Part shown: positions 25,781 to 33,785 of the stretch, piece by piece
Layout of the letters: every line of letters begins with the position of its first letter
How positions within the stretch are numbered: position 1 is the first letter of the stretch
Origin: Bacteroidia bacterium
GTDB taxonomy: Bacteria; Bacteroidota; Bacteroidia; AKYH767-A; OLB10
Direction of reading: 5' to 3'
DNA: 45,644 nt
NCBI GenBank assembly: GCA_016788165.1
Contig: JAEUTH010000002.1
Location: 1 to 45,644, forward strand
The notes under the pieces: model-generated
Told to the model about the DNA's origin: nothing
What the model saw: the letters and a program-made list of their open reading frames with translations, nothing else
Database searches by the model: none
Made by a program: the position numbers and the translations under genes

Positions 25781-26344
25781 ATGCCCAAACAAAAATCAAT
25801 AACTGAAAAGCAACAGAAAGACTTGCTCGAAATACTACATAAACGATTTATAAAAAACATGAGCCGTCATAAAAATTTGGAGTGGCAACAAGTGGCGGAT
25901 AAAATTGTTTTAGTTAAAGACAAAATGTGGTCGTTATATGAAATGGAAAATACCGGTGGCGAACCGGATGTGGTTGATTACATTGCAAAAGACAACACAT
26001 TTTTGTTTTTCGATTGTGCTACCGAAAGCCCCGCAGGTCGCAGAAGTTTGGCTTATGATAAAGCAGGGCAGGAATCGCGCAAAGAATTTAAACCTGTAAA
26101 CAATGCTATTGACGTGGCCGCGTCAATGGGTATTAATTTGTTGAACGAAAGTCAATATCGTTTCTTACAAACACTGGGTAAATTTGATTGCAAAACATCC
26201 AGTTGGATAATTACGCCTGAAAGCATCAGAAAGTTAGGAGGAGCCTTATTTGGTGATTATAGATATGATAGCGTTTTTATTTATCACAATGGCGCACAAT
26301 CGTACTATGCAGCACGTGGTTTCAGAGGTTGTCTGATATTATAA
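25781..26344 (+). CDS. DUF4256 domain-containing protein
   Basis: This 187-residue soluble protein without signal peptide matches the DUF4256 family. Family blocks are LLEILHKRFIKNMSRHKNLEW near the N-terminus, LYEMENTGGEPDVV, FFDCATESPAGRRSLAYDKAGQESRKEF and a C-terminal SVFIYHNGAQSYYAARGFRGCLIL. The biochemical role of the family is unknown. It is 101 bp after the FGE gene and 39 bp before the DUF2490 gene; cotranscription with the latter is possible. Nothing suggests a link to the exported neighbours beyond position. Confidence 0.88.
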   Translation: MPKQKSITEKQQKDLLEILHKRFIKNMSRHKNLEWQQVADKIVLVKDKMWSLYEMENTGGEPDVVDYIAKDNTFLFFDCATESPAGRRSLAYDKAGQESRKEFKPVNNAIDVAASMGINLLNESQYRFLQTLGKFDCKTSSWIITPESIRKLGGALFGDYRYDSVFIYHNGAQSYYAARGFRGCLIL

Positions 26345-26383
26345 CTTGCACCACTTTTTAAAACCAAAATCACACACTTAACC

Positions 26384-27166
26384 ATGAAGCAAGCCTTATT
26401 AATTTGGTGTTTTGCATTAAGCGCTATGGCAGTATCAGCTCAAAATAACAGACATAACATTTATGGTAATATTGGCTGGTTTAGCGCTACCGGTACTTTA
26501 AAGTTTAGCAATAAAGTGAGTGCCCATACCGAACTCCATATACGCAGATACGATTTCATACCCGAAGCACAACAAGATATGATTAGAGTGGGCGCTAACT
26601 ATCAGGTTAAACCCAATATACTTTTGCGTACAGGGTATGCCTTTGCCGAAACATATAACTATGGCGATATTCCGATTAACGGTTTAGGTAGAGATTTTTC
26701 AGAACATCGCATTTTCGAAATGGTACAGCTTACACATAAAGAAGGTAGGTTTGATTTAATACATCGCTATATGTTGGAGCAGCGATTTGTTGGCCGTTAC
26801 AGTTCGGCTGATGTGAGTAAAGAAGATGAGTTTCCGATGGTTAACCGCATCCGATATATGTTGCGTATTCAGGTGCCATTAAAAGGCAATGCCATTGTTG
26901 ACAAAACACCATATGCTGCCGTTTACGATGAGGTGATGATAGCATTTGGCAAAAATGTAAATGCAAATGTTTTTGATCAAAATCGTATAGGGCTGTTGTT
27001 AGGCTACCGCTTTAATAAAACCATCAGAGTAGAAACCGGATTTATAAATCAAATTGCACAGTTTGGTCGTTTGGTAAATGGCAAAAATGTGTTTCAACAC
27101 AATAGCGGTTTTATGGTTAATGCAATTTTTAATTTTGATGTTAGTAAAAAGGCCAAGCTGCAATAA
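26384..27166 (+). CDS. DUF2490 family outer membrane protein
   Basis: This 260-residue protein has a signal peptide (MKQALLIWCFALSAMAVSAQ). The amphipathic strand pattern (HNIYGNIGWFSATGTLKF, ILLRTGYAFAETYNYG, LIHRYMLEQRFVGRY, RIRYMLRIQVPLKG) fits DUF2490, a Bacteroidota family of beta-barrel outer membrane proteins. The NRIGLLLGYRFNKTIRVETGFINQ stretch near the C-terminus is characteristic. Function is unknown. It is convergent with the PLP enzyme gene at 27201, separated by 34 bp with no obvious terminator hairpin. Confidence 0.88.
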   Translation: MKQALLIWCFALSAMAVSAQNNRHNIYGNIGWFSATGTLKFSNKVSAHTELHIRRYDFIPEAQQDMIRVGANYQVKPNILLRTGYAFAETYNYGDIPINGLGRDFSEHRIFEMVQLTHKEGRFDLIHRYMLEQRFVGRYSSADVSKEDEFPMVNRIRYMLRIQVPLKGNAIVDKTPYAAVYDEVMIAFGKNVNANVFDQNRIGLLLGYRFNKTIRVETGFINQIAQFGRLVNGKNVFQHNSGFMVNAIFNFDVSKKAKLQ

Positions 27167-27200
27167 GTAACAACGTGATGCACTTTTAAAATCAGAAATA

Positions 27201-28376
27201 TTACTGAAGTAAAAGTTTGCCTTTTTGTTTGATGGTTGCTAAAGCATCATACAGTTTATCCAAATCGCTTTGTGTATTAAATGCCTGAATGCTATACCTG
27301 ATATATGTTTTCCCGTCAATACACATTACCGGTACTTCAATTTTAAAAGCATTAAACAAATGCTGTTGCAGTTCAACAGGATGATTGGTATTAACAGGTA
27401 TGCTACACATCTGACCAATAAAATTATTATTTAAAGGACTTAAAGGTTCGGTTTCGAAAAGCGCGCAAAACCGTGTTGCATTTTCAACCACCAATTTATG
27501 GCAATGCATACCTACTTCATCCCAATTATTTTGTTGCATAAAAGTAATGGCTGTTGGAATGGTTAAGTAGGCGCTAAAATCACGCGTGCCGTTAAACTGA
27601 TGGTAATCCATAAACGTACTGTTGCTTGCCATGTTGCTGTTATAGCCCCAGCTAACAATCAAAGGATTGAGCATAGGCTGTAATTTTTTATCAGCATATA
27701 AAAACGAGCTGCCCTTGGGTGTCATCATCCACTTGTGGCAGGCACCGGTATAAAAATCGGCTTTCAGTAAACCAAGGTTTATGGCTACATGCCCGGGCGC
27801 ATGGGCTCCATCAACAAAAGTGAGTAAGCCCATTTCTTTGGCTTTGGCACAAATTTCATCAACCGGAAATTTTAAAGCCGTTGTGCTGGTTATATGGCTG
27901 ATAAATATTAAACGTGTGCGCGGTGTGAGCCCTTTAAAAAAATCGTTTACAAAGGTTTGTGTATCCGTAAGTGGTAAGGTAACAGGTTGCCGCACATATT
28001 TTGCACCCCACTCATTGCAATAAAATTCCCAGGTTTTATCGCAGGCACCATATTCTAAATTTGTGGTTAATATTTCATCACCTGCTTTTAATTTTAAATT
28101 TTTAGCCACCAGGTTAACGGCAAACGATGGATTGGGCACATAAACTACATCATCCATATTGCAATTAATAAACTGTGCTAATGCCTTACGTGATGCTGCA
28201 AGATATCGTGGCCCGTTTACGGTTATAAACTGAACCGGTTCAAACTCGAGTAAAGTTTGCAGCCGAATTAGTTCGTTAAACACCGGTTTAACGCAAGCAC
28301 CAAACGAACCAAAGTTTAAATAAGTTATATCCGGATTAAGCATAAACTGATTTTTAATTTGCGCTATATTTTTCAT
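27201..28376 (-). CDS. Class V aminotransferase-fold PLP enzyme (cytoplasmic)
   Basis: This 391-residue fold type I PLP enzyme is related to isopenicillin N epimerase and cysteine desulfurase-like proteins. ITYLNFGSFGACVKPVFNEL (residues 18-37) is the N-terminal substrate-side block. FVDGAHAPGHVAINL holds the Asp that contacts the PLP ring, and GACHKWMMTPKGSSFLY contains the Schiff-base Lys215. NGTRDFSAYL is the conserved second-subunit block. There is no signal peptide, in contrast to the Tat-bearing relative at 17972. Substrate is not predictable. It is divergent from the Rrf2 gene. Isopenicillin synthesis is not implied; the family name comes from one member only. Confidence 0.92.
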   Translation of the reverse strand: MKNIAQIKNQFMLNPDITYLNFGSFGACVKPVFNELIRLQTLLEFEPVQFITVNGPRYLAASRKALAQFINCNMDDVVYVPNPSFAVNLVAKNLKLKAGDEILTTNLEYGACDKTWEFYCNEWGAKYVRQPVTLPLTDTQTFVNDFFKGLTPRTRLIFISHITSTTALKFPVDEICAKAKEMGLLTFVDGAHAPGHVAINLGLLKADFYTGACHKWMMTPKGSSFLYADKKLQPMLNPLIVSWGYNSNMASNSTFMDYHQFNGTRDFSAYLTIPTAITFMQQNNWDEVGMHCHKLVVENATRFCALFETEPLSPLNNNFIGQMCSIPVNTNHPVELQQHLFNAFKIEVPVMCIDGKTYIRYSIQAFNTQSDLDKLYDALATIKQKGKLLLQ

Positions 28377-28486
28377 TTCGGTTTTTGAAATTAAGTATGA
28401 CAGGAATTTAATTCATTGTGAACGACATCATGAAAATGCAGAAAATATAAAAAGACAGGATACTCTTTTTATATGAAATGCGTAGT

Positions 28487-28494
28487 TATATTTG
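28487..28494 (+). promoter_or_regulatory. Candidate -7 box (TATATTTG) of the Rrf2 gene
   Basis: An exact TAnnTTTG match with T-rich sequence 18-25 bp upstream. It lies between an upstream in-frame ATG (28478) and the ATG at 28514, so a transcript from here would contain only the latter start. Confidence 0.5.
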
Positions 28495-28513
28495 TGGCAT
28501 ATTTTCAAATGAT

Positions 28514-28951
28514 ATGTTTTCGAAATCGTGTGAATATGCAATTAAAGCTATGATTTTTATCGCACAAAAATCACAACCCGAAACGCGCATAAGCATTAAA
28601 GAAATAGCTGGCGGTATAGGCGCACCCGAACATTTTATTGCGAAAATTTTGCAAGAGTTAAGCCGCAAAAAACTGCTTCACAGCATAAAGGGGCCTAATG
28701 GTGGATTTTATCTTACCAAAGCCGACTATAAAACATCTTTAGCTGATATTGTAAAAGTTATGGATGGCGATAAGATTTACAATGTTTGTGTGTTAGGGCT
28801 AAAATCTTGTTCGCCCAAAAATCCTTGTCCGGTACATGATGAGTATAAAGAAATTAAAAAAAACCTCATTTCGATGATTGAAAAAAACACAATTGGTACT
28901 TTTAATCAAAAACTACACAGTGGTAAACTCCATCTGAAAACCCGCAACTAA
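28514..28951 (+). CDS. Rrf2 family transcriptional regulator with three conserved cysteines
   Basis: This 145-residue winged-helix regulator starts at MFSKSCEYAIKAMIFIA, the standard N-terminus of Rrf2 proteins. An earlier in-frame ATG at 28478 would add 12 unrelated residues and lies upstream of the -7 box. The HTH region has ISIKEIAGGIGAPEHFIAKILQ and the wing GPNGGFYL. Cys92, Cys99 and Cys105 (spacing X6, X5) match the iron-sulfur ligand cluster of IscR/NsrR-type members, so it may sense nitric oxide, oxygen or Fe-S status. The next gene, 192 bp downstream on the same strand, is a truncated haemoglobin, a common member of NO-stress regulons. A role as NO sensor is inference. Confidence 0.92.
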   Translation: MFSKSCEYAIKAMIFIAQKSQPETRISIKEIAGGIGAPEHFIAKILQELSRKKLLHSIKGPNGGFYLTKADYKTSLADIVKVMDGDKIYNVCVLGLKSCSPKNPCPVHDEYKEIKKNLISMIEKNTIGTFNQKLHSGKLHLKTRN

Positions 28952-29056
28952 TAATACATAAAGTCAAATGATTATTGAAAGCAATGCATGAAAAAACAAT
29001 CTGATAAAATTTTACAGAAACCTAAATCAGGTTTGTCAGATTTATTATTCAGCAAA

Positions 29057-29099
29057 TTGTAACCCATACTATACATGTAATATAGGTTGTAAACCATAC
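29057..29099. promoter_or_regulatory. Direct repeat with 30-bp period upstream of the truncated haemoglobin
   Basis: TTGTAACCCATAC (29057-29069) and TTGTAAACCATAC (29087-29099) agree at 12 of 13 positions. They start exactly 30 bp apart, close to three helical turns. They end 45 bp before the haemoglobin ATG, where an activator or repressor could bind. Confidence 0.45.
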
Positions 29100-29143
29100 A
29101 TTACTTTTTTCTTTTAAAAAATTGTTACATCTTAAAAAGAGCC

Positions 29144-29527
29144 ATGAAACCCGATATAGAAAACACCGCTGATATTACCTTGTTGGTAGATACCTTTTAT
29201 ACCAAAGTGTTTGAAGACGATATAATAGGCTATGTTTTTAAACAAGCACCGGGTTTTAATAAAGCTACACACCTGCCATTGATGGTAACTTTTTGGCAAG
29301 CATTGTTATTGGGTATGCCGGGCTATAAAGGCAATGCAACCTTAAAACATGTTGAACTGAGCAAACACATACCACTATCGGCCAGCCATTTCGAGCGTTG
29401 GTTGCAACTATGGCAAGCTACCGTACTGCAATTGTTTGAAGGCGAAAAGGCTAACATGGCTATTGCCAAAGCACAATCAATAGGTGCCATTATGCAATAT
29501 AAGGTTACACAAACCAGTATGCTTTAA
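29144..29527 (+). CDS. Group III truncated haemoglobin
   Basis: This 127-residue haem protein aligns by eye with Campylobacter Ctb. TyrB10 is Tyr19 (DTFYTKV), E7 is His43 (THLPLMVTFW), the proximal HisF8 is His69 (LKHVEL) and TrpG8 is Trp86 (FERWLQLW). The FWQALLLGMPGYKGN block is diagnostic of group III. Such proteins bind O2 and NO tightly and have been tied to nitric-oxide resistance or microaerobic growth. It is preceded by the Rrf2 regulator and by a 30-bp-period direct repeat. It is cytoplasmic and stands as a probable single-gene unit, 182 bp before the next gene. Confidence 0.93.
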   Translation: MKPDIENTADITLLVDTFYTKVFEDDIIGYVFKQAPGFNKATHLPLMVTFWQALLLGMPGYKGNATLKHVELSKHIPLSASHFERWLQLWQATVLQLFEGEKANMAIAKAQSIGAIMQYKVTQTSML

Positions 29528-29709
29528 ACAAATAAAGGGTAGGAAGTTTTACCAATACTACATTTAAACGTAGCGTACTCCGGTTTCAAACATTTCAATG
29601 CGATTAGTGATGAAATTTTAAAAATAGGTTTCTGTTTTTAAGTCAGTCAGCCATTTGCAAATTTATCAGTTGTGATTGGTATAAGCCATTAATTAATTAT
29701 TTTAGATGT

Positions 29710-30063
29710 ATGCTTACACACATACATCCCAAATTGCCCATGCGTAATTTGAATAATACAAAACAATATTACATCAACCAGTTGGGCTTTAAGCAAACCG
29801 GAGGTGATTATAACGGCTATTTGATGCTTGAAAAAGATGGAATAGAAATTCATTTTTTCGAGTTTGCTAATCTTAACCCCGATGAAAATTATGGCCAGGT
29901 ATATATTCGTTGCAGCGATATTTACACCTTGCATAAGCACCTGCAACAAAAGGGCGTACCCATGCATCCGCAATCGACAGTTGAATTAAAACCCTGGGGT
30001 CAGATTGAATTTGCATTGCTCGACCCTGATAACAACTTACTTACTTTTGGCCAGTCCGTTTAA
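29710..30063 (+). CDS. VOC family protein (glyoxalase/bleomycin-resistance-like)
   Basis: This 117-residue protein covers one complete vicinal-oxygen-chelate domain. HPKLPMRNLNNTKQYYINQLGF is the first beta-alpha unit, YLMLEKDGIEIHFFEFANL the second strand pair, and WGQIEFALLDPDNNLLTFGQS the C-terminal strand. The DGIEIHFFEF and ENYGQVYIR patterns are closest to the bleomycin-binding (Ble/Sh ble) type, which sequesters drug rather than catalysing. An enzymatic dioxygenase-like role cannot be excluded. Two in-frame-independent ATGs lie 4 bp apart (29706 and 29710); only the second gives this frame. No operon partner is obvious. Confidence 0.9.
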   Translation: MLTHIHPKLPMRNLNNTKQYYINQLGFKQTGGDYNGYLMLEKDGIEIHFFEFANLNPDENYGQVYIRCSDIYTLHKHLQQKGVPMHPQSTVELKPWGQIEFALLDPDNNLLTFGQSV

Positions 30064-30124
30064 TTCATAGCTATCCAACAATCGTTTTGAAAATATTAAT
30101 CGTTAAAACTTAACTTACACTACC

Positions 30125-31753
30125 ATGAAATTTATATGCGGCTTTTTAGCCTTATTCATAGCAAGTGCACAGGCACAAACAGTTTATCCATTGATGCCCA
30201 ATATTGAAGTAGATTCGATATTAGCTGTTAAGCCCGGTGCTACAAAAATTGCTTACGATGCCCTGAGCAACCATTTGTATTATAGTACCGTTGATGGTAA
30301 CATATATCGCGTTAACATGTTAGGTACCGGTGCTGCAACCGATACATTAATGTACACAGCAAGCAACCATGGCATAACTTTTTTACAAGGATTGTTTTTT
30401 AAAGACAGTACATTATTTGTTTGCGGCAATAATTGGGGTGCAGTAATGACTATTGGGATGGTTGTAAAAGGGGTGTTGCAACCCAACGGTATGCGCCAAT
30501 GGATTAATGTTGTAACCACCGATCCTTATCCGATGGCAAGCATCAGTGGCGACCATGGTTTTTCGGCTGTGCATGTTGACCCAACCGGTAACTATATTTT
30601 TGTATCGAGTGGCGCCCGTACCCACCTTGGCGAAGTGCGTACATTCTTCGGCTCTTGCCCCAATTGCCGCGAGATACCTATAACTTCAAAAATATTCAGG
30701 TTTCCGGTACAAAGCGTAGGCCTTACCTTGCCTAACGATTCAACGGCATTAAGCAACAGCGGTTACTTATTTGCCAGTGGTACGCGCAATGCTTATGCTA
30801 TGGCATGGGATGCAAACCAAAATCTGTTTGCCATTGATAACTCAGGCGAACGTGACGACCCCGAAGAATTAAACTGGATCAGACAGGGGCACCATTATGG
30901 GTTTCCGTGGCGCATGGGTGGTAATGATAACCCACTACGGTTTCCGCCTTATGATGTTAATCAGGATGCATTGGTTAATCCACTTTGCGCAGGTTATATA
31001 AATGGTTGGTTTGCCAACGACACCACATTTCCGCCTGTACCGCAAGGTGTAACTTTTACCGATCCTATACGCAATTATGGTGTTGATGCCGATTATTTTA
31101 GAACACCTACAGGCCAGGTAAATAATGCCAGCGACATGGGCAGCTACATTACTACTTTTACAGCACACAGGTCGCCATTAGGTTTGGTAACAGATGCCGA
31201 TAGTGTTTTGCCGGCACCCTATACCGGCCTTGCTTTTGTTTTAAATTTTATGCCCGGTGGCGATAGTAGTGGTTACACACCAATTTCGCCCTGGGGTGGG
31301 CCGGGGCCATTTGTTGATACAGCACGTGGTTTATTGGCCATGCAACTAAACTACAATGCTGCCATTGATAATTTTGAGCTTACGGCACAAAATATTGTAG
31401 ATGGTTTTTATTTGCCGGTAGATGCCACTTTAGTAGGCAATAAACTATACGCAATCGAAAACGGTGGCGATATCTGGCAAATTACATTTACTACAACGGT
31501 AGGTATGGCTGATGTAAATTTTAAATCAAAAGTTTATCCGAACCCGTTTAATCAGCATACAAATATTTTATTTAATAATGATGGCAGGCCTGCTACTTTA
31601 ACTGTGTACAACAGTGTAATGCAAGTAGTGCAAACCATACACAGCACTACAAACCAAATACAGGTTGAGCGAAATAATTTACCGGCCGGCATTTATTTTT
31701 TTATACTGAAAACACAAGGCTACACTACACATGGCAAGCTGGTAGTTGACTAA
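30125..31753 (+). CDS. Secreted PQQ-dependent sugar dehydrogenase-like propeller with T9SS type A tail
   Basis: This 542-residue exported protein has a signal peptide (MKFICGFLALFIASAQAQ). Residues about 30-460 resemble the six-bladed soluble glucose/sugar dehydrogenase (GSDH) fold; GTRNAYAMAWDANQNLFAIDN and ERDDPEELNWIRQGHHYGFPWRM are close to its signature blocks. The last 75 residues form a T9SS sorting domain: KVYPNPFNQHTNILF, LTVYNSVMQVVQ and NLPAGIYFFILKTQG. The protein should cross the outer membrane and be released or anchored on the surface. True PQQ use is uncertain because no PQQ biosynthesis gene is in view and ligand residues were not verified. It is convergent with ribF, 39 bp apart. 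Confidence 0.9.
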   Translation: MKFICGFLALFIASAQAQTVYPLMPNIEVDSILAVKPGATKIAYDALSNHLYYSTVDGNIYRVNMLGTGAATDTLMYTASNHGITFLQGLFFKDSTLFVCGNNWGAVMTIGMVVKGVLQPNGMRQWINVVTTDPYPMASISGDHGFSAVHVDPTGNYIFVSSGARTHLGEVRTFFGSCPNCREIPITSKIFRFPVQSVGLTLPNDSTALSNSGYLFASGTRNAYAMAWDANQNLFAIDNSGERDDPEELNWIRQGHHYGFPWRMGGNDNPLRFPPYDVNQDALVNPLCAGYINGWFANDTTFPPVPQGVTFTDPIRNYGVDADYFRTPTGQVNNASDMGSYITTFTAHRSPLGLVTDADSVLPAPYTGLAFVLNFMPGGDSSGYTPISPWGGPGPFVDTARGLLAMQLNYNAAIDNFELTAQNIVDGFYLPVDATLVGNKLYAIENGGDIWQITFTTTVGMADVNFKSKVYPNPFNQHTNILFNNDGRPATLTVYNSVMQVVQTIHSTTNQIQVERNNLPAGIYFFILKTQGYTTHGKLVVD

Positions 31754-31792
31754 ATATTTTTAACTACAGCAACAACCATTGTGAAAGATGCA

Positions 31793-32728
31793 TTATAGCA
31801 ACAGTTTGGTTACCTGTTTTACATCTTCATTTATTTGACTTACCAATGCTTCTGTTGTACTGAAAGCAATATCGCCTCGCAAATAGTGTTTAAAACTAAG
31901 CGTTAATTCCTGCCCATATAAATCGCCCGTAAAATTAATCAGATACACTTCAATGCTGCGTGGGCCATTATCAAATGTTGGTCTGTTTCCGATGCTTAAT
32001 GCACCTGCAAATTTTTGTGTGTTATTTGTGTTTATAGTAACAGTTACTGCATACACACCATTGGCCGGTATTAATTTATAGTTTTCGTTAATAGCTAAGT
32101 TGGCTGTAGGAAAACCCAGGGTGCGCCCCAGTTTTTTACCATGCACAACGGTACCGGTTAAAGTAAAATTATATCCTAAAAAATCGGTGGCCGTTTGTAA
32201 ATCGCCACTTAACAATGCATTTCTTATTTTAGTAGAACTTACAGCCATATCATGCACATCTTGTTCGGGTATTTGCTCAACCTTAAAATTATATAATGGA
32301 GCTAACTCAATCAGGTTATCAAAACTGCCCTCGCGGTTGCGGCCAAAATGATGGTCGTAACCGATAACCAGTGTATGCGTTTTCAGCTTTTCTACCAAAA
32401 TGTCTTTTATAAACTGTGTGGAAGTAAGGCGTGAAAATGATTTTGAAAAAGGATGAATAATTAAATGATTAACTCCACTTTGGGCTAACAATTGTTTTTT
32501 TTCAGATAGGGTATTAAGCAATTGCAAGCCATGATCATCCGGAAAAATAACCATCCGTGGATGCGGAAAAAAAGTAAGTAAAACCACTTGCCCATCTACC
32601 TGTGCAGCCAGTAATTTTAAACGCTCAATTATTTTTTGATGCCCAAAATGTACACCGTCAAATGTGCCAATGGTAACAATGGCATTTGAGATGGGCTTAA
32701 AGTCATCAATATTGTTGTAAACTTTCAA
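31793..32728 (-). CDS. ribF: Bifunctional riboflavin kinase/FAD synthetase (TTG start)
   Basis: This 311-residue enzyme phosphorylates riboflavin to FMN and adenylylates FMN to FAD. The N-terminal FAD synthetase domain has TIGTFDGVHFGHQKIIERL near residue 20 (HxGH nucleotidyltransferase motif) and GYDHHFGRNREG. It ends with the AVSSTKIRNALLSGD motif near residue 165. The C-terminal riboflavin kinase domain has HGKKLGRTLGFPTANLAI and NRPTFDNGPRSIEVYLINF. Length is standard. The start is TTG at 32728: MKVYNNIDDF is the right N-terminus and no ATG is available in frame upstream. It is divergent from the CDF exporter with 78 bp between them. Confidence 0.97.
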   Translation of the reverse strand: MKVYNNIDDFKPISNAIVTIGTFDGVHFGHQKIIERLKLLAAQVDGQVVLLTFFPHPRMVIFPDDHGLQLLNTLSEKKQLLAQSGVNHLIIHPFSKSFSRLTSTQFIKDILVEKLKTHTLVIGYDHHFGRNREGSFDNLIELAPLYNFKVEQIPEQDVHDMAVSSTKIRNALLSGDLQTATDFLGYNFTLTGTVVHGKKLGRTLGFPTANLAINENYKLIPANGVYAVTVTINTNNTQKFAGALSIGNRPTFDNGPRSIEVYLINFTGDLYGQELTLSFKHYLRGDIAFSTTEALVSQINEDVKQVTKLLL

Positions 32729-32806
32729 TCTATTTGTTGATTTGTATTTGCAACAAAGAAGTGTTTTTTTGTTTAAAGATTAAAACTTCCAACAGGATTA
32801 GGTGGT

Positions 32807-33784
32807 ATGGTTCATCAGAGTAACAAACAAAAAATAGGGTACATAATACTATCGCTAACGATAGGTGTTTTTATTGCCACATTAAAATTTTACGGATACA
32901 AACTTACCCATGCCAATGCTTTGTTAAGCGATGCACTGGAAAGTTTTGTAAATGTTGTGGCTGCATTTTTTGCATTTTTAAGTTTAATTTATGCATCGCG
33001 CCCCAGCGATGCAAATCACCCATACGGCCATGGTAAAATGGAATTTTTTGCATCAGGTTTCGAGGGATGTCTTATCTTATTAGCTGCCTTTGCTATGATG
33101 TATAAGTCAATAATAAATCAAAACAATGTGGTTACACAACTTGATGCAGGTATTGCCATTGTTGTAATAACAGGTTTTGCTAATGGGGCATTAGGTTATT
33201 TTTTAAAAAGCAAAGGCAAGCAATTACGGTCGCCCACACTTAAAGCCGATGGGCTTCATTTAATAAGCGATGCCATTACCAGTGTAGCACTGTTAGCCGG
33301 TTTGGCAGCTATTTACATTACCAAGTGGTATTGGATTGATTTGGTTATAACACTTTTATTTTCGGTTTATATTGGCTTAATGGGCATAAAACTAATACGC
33401 AAAGCTATGGCAGGCCTATTGGATGAAACCGATACCGAAACCATTGCAACCGTGGTTGATGCTTTAAATAAAAACCGCACAGCCCAATGGATTGATGTAC
33501 ATAATTTGCGTGCTGTACAATATGGCGATGCATTGCACATTGATACGCATTTAACGCTGCCGTATTATTTAAGTTTACAACAGGCACACGATGCTGTAAA
33601 ACATTTCGAAACTTCTATTAATCAATCGTTACAGGTAAAGGTTGAGTGCTTTGTGCATACTGACCCTTGCTTACCATCAAGTTGCAGTATATGTACGGTT
33701 GATTGCAAGGTGCGGCAAAAACCTTTTCAGAAAAAAATTGAATGGTTACCGGCCAACGTTATGCATAATGCAAAACATGTATAA
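32807..33784 (+). CDS. Cation diffusion facilitator (CDF) family metal transporter
   Basis: This 325-residue inner membrane antiporter expels divalent metals, usually Zn2+ or Fe2+. Six transmembrane helices occupy residues about 8-210. Metal site residues are seen in SDALESFVNVVAAF (TM2) and HLISDAITSVALL (TM5), with the HPYGHGKMEF loop between them. The cytoplasmic C-terminal domain (about 215-300) ends in a cysteine-rich segment, HTDPCLPSSCSICTVDCKVRQ, which is common in Bacteroidota CDFs and may bind metal. Its stop is only 1 bp from the convergent hydrolase stop. Metal specificity is not decided by the motifs I can see. Confidence 0.95.
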   Translation: MVHQSNKQKIGYIILSLTIGVFIATLKFYGYKLTHANALLSDALESFVNVVAAFFAFLSLIYASRPSDANHPYGHGKMEFFASGFEGCLILLAAFAMMYKSIINQNNVVTQLDAGIAIVVITGFANGALGYFLKSKGKQLRSPTLKADGLHLISDAITSVALLAGLAAIYITKWYWIDLVITLLFSVYIGLMGIKLIRKAMAGLLDETDTETIATVVDALNKNRTAQWIDVHNLRAVQYGDALHIDTHLTLPYYLSLQQAHDAVKHFETSINQSLQVKVECFVHTDPCLPSSCSICTVDCKVRQKPFQKKIEWLPANVMHNAKHV

Positions 33785-33785
33785 T

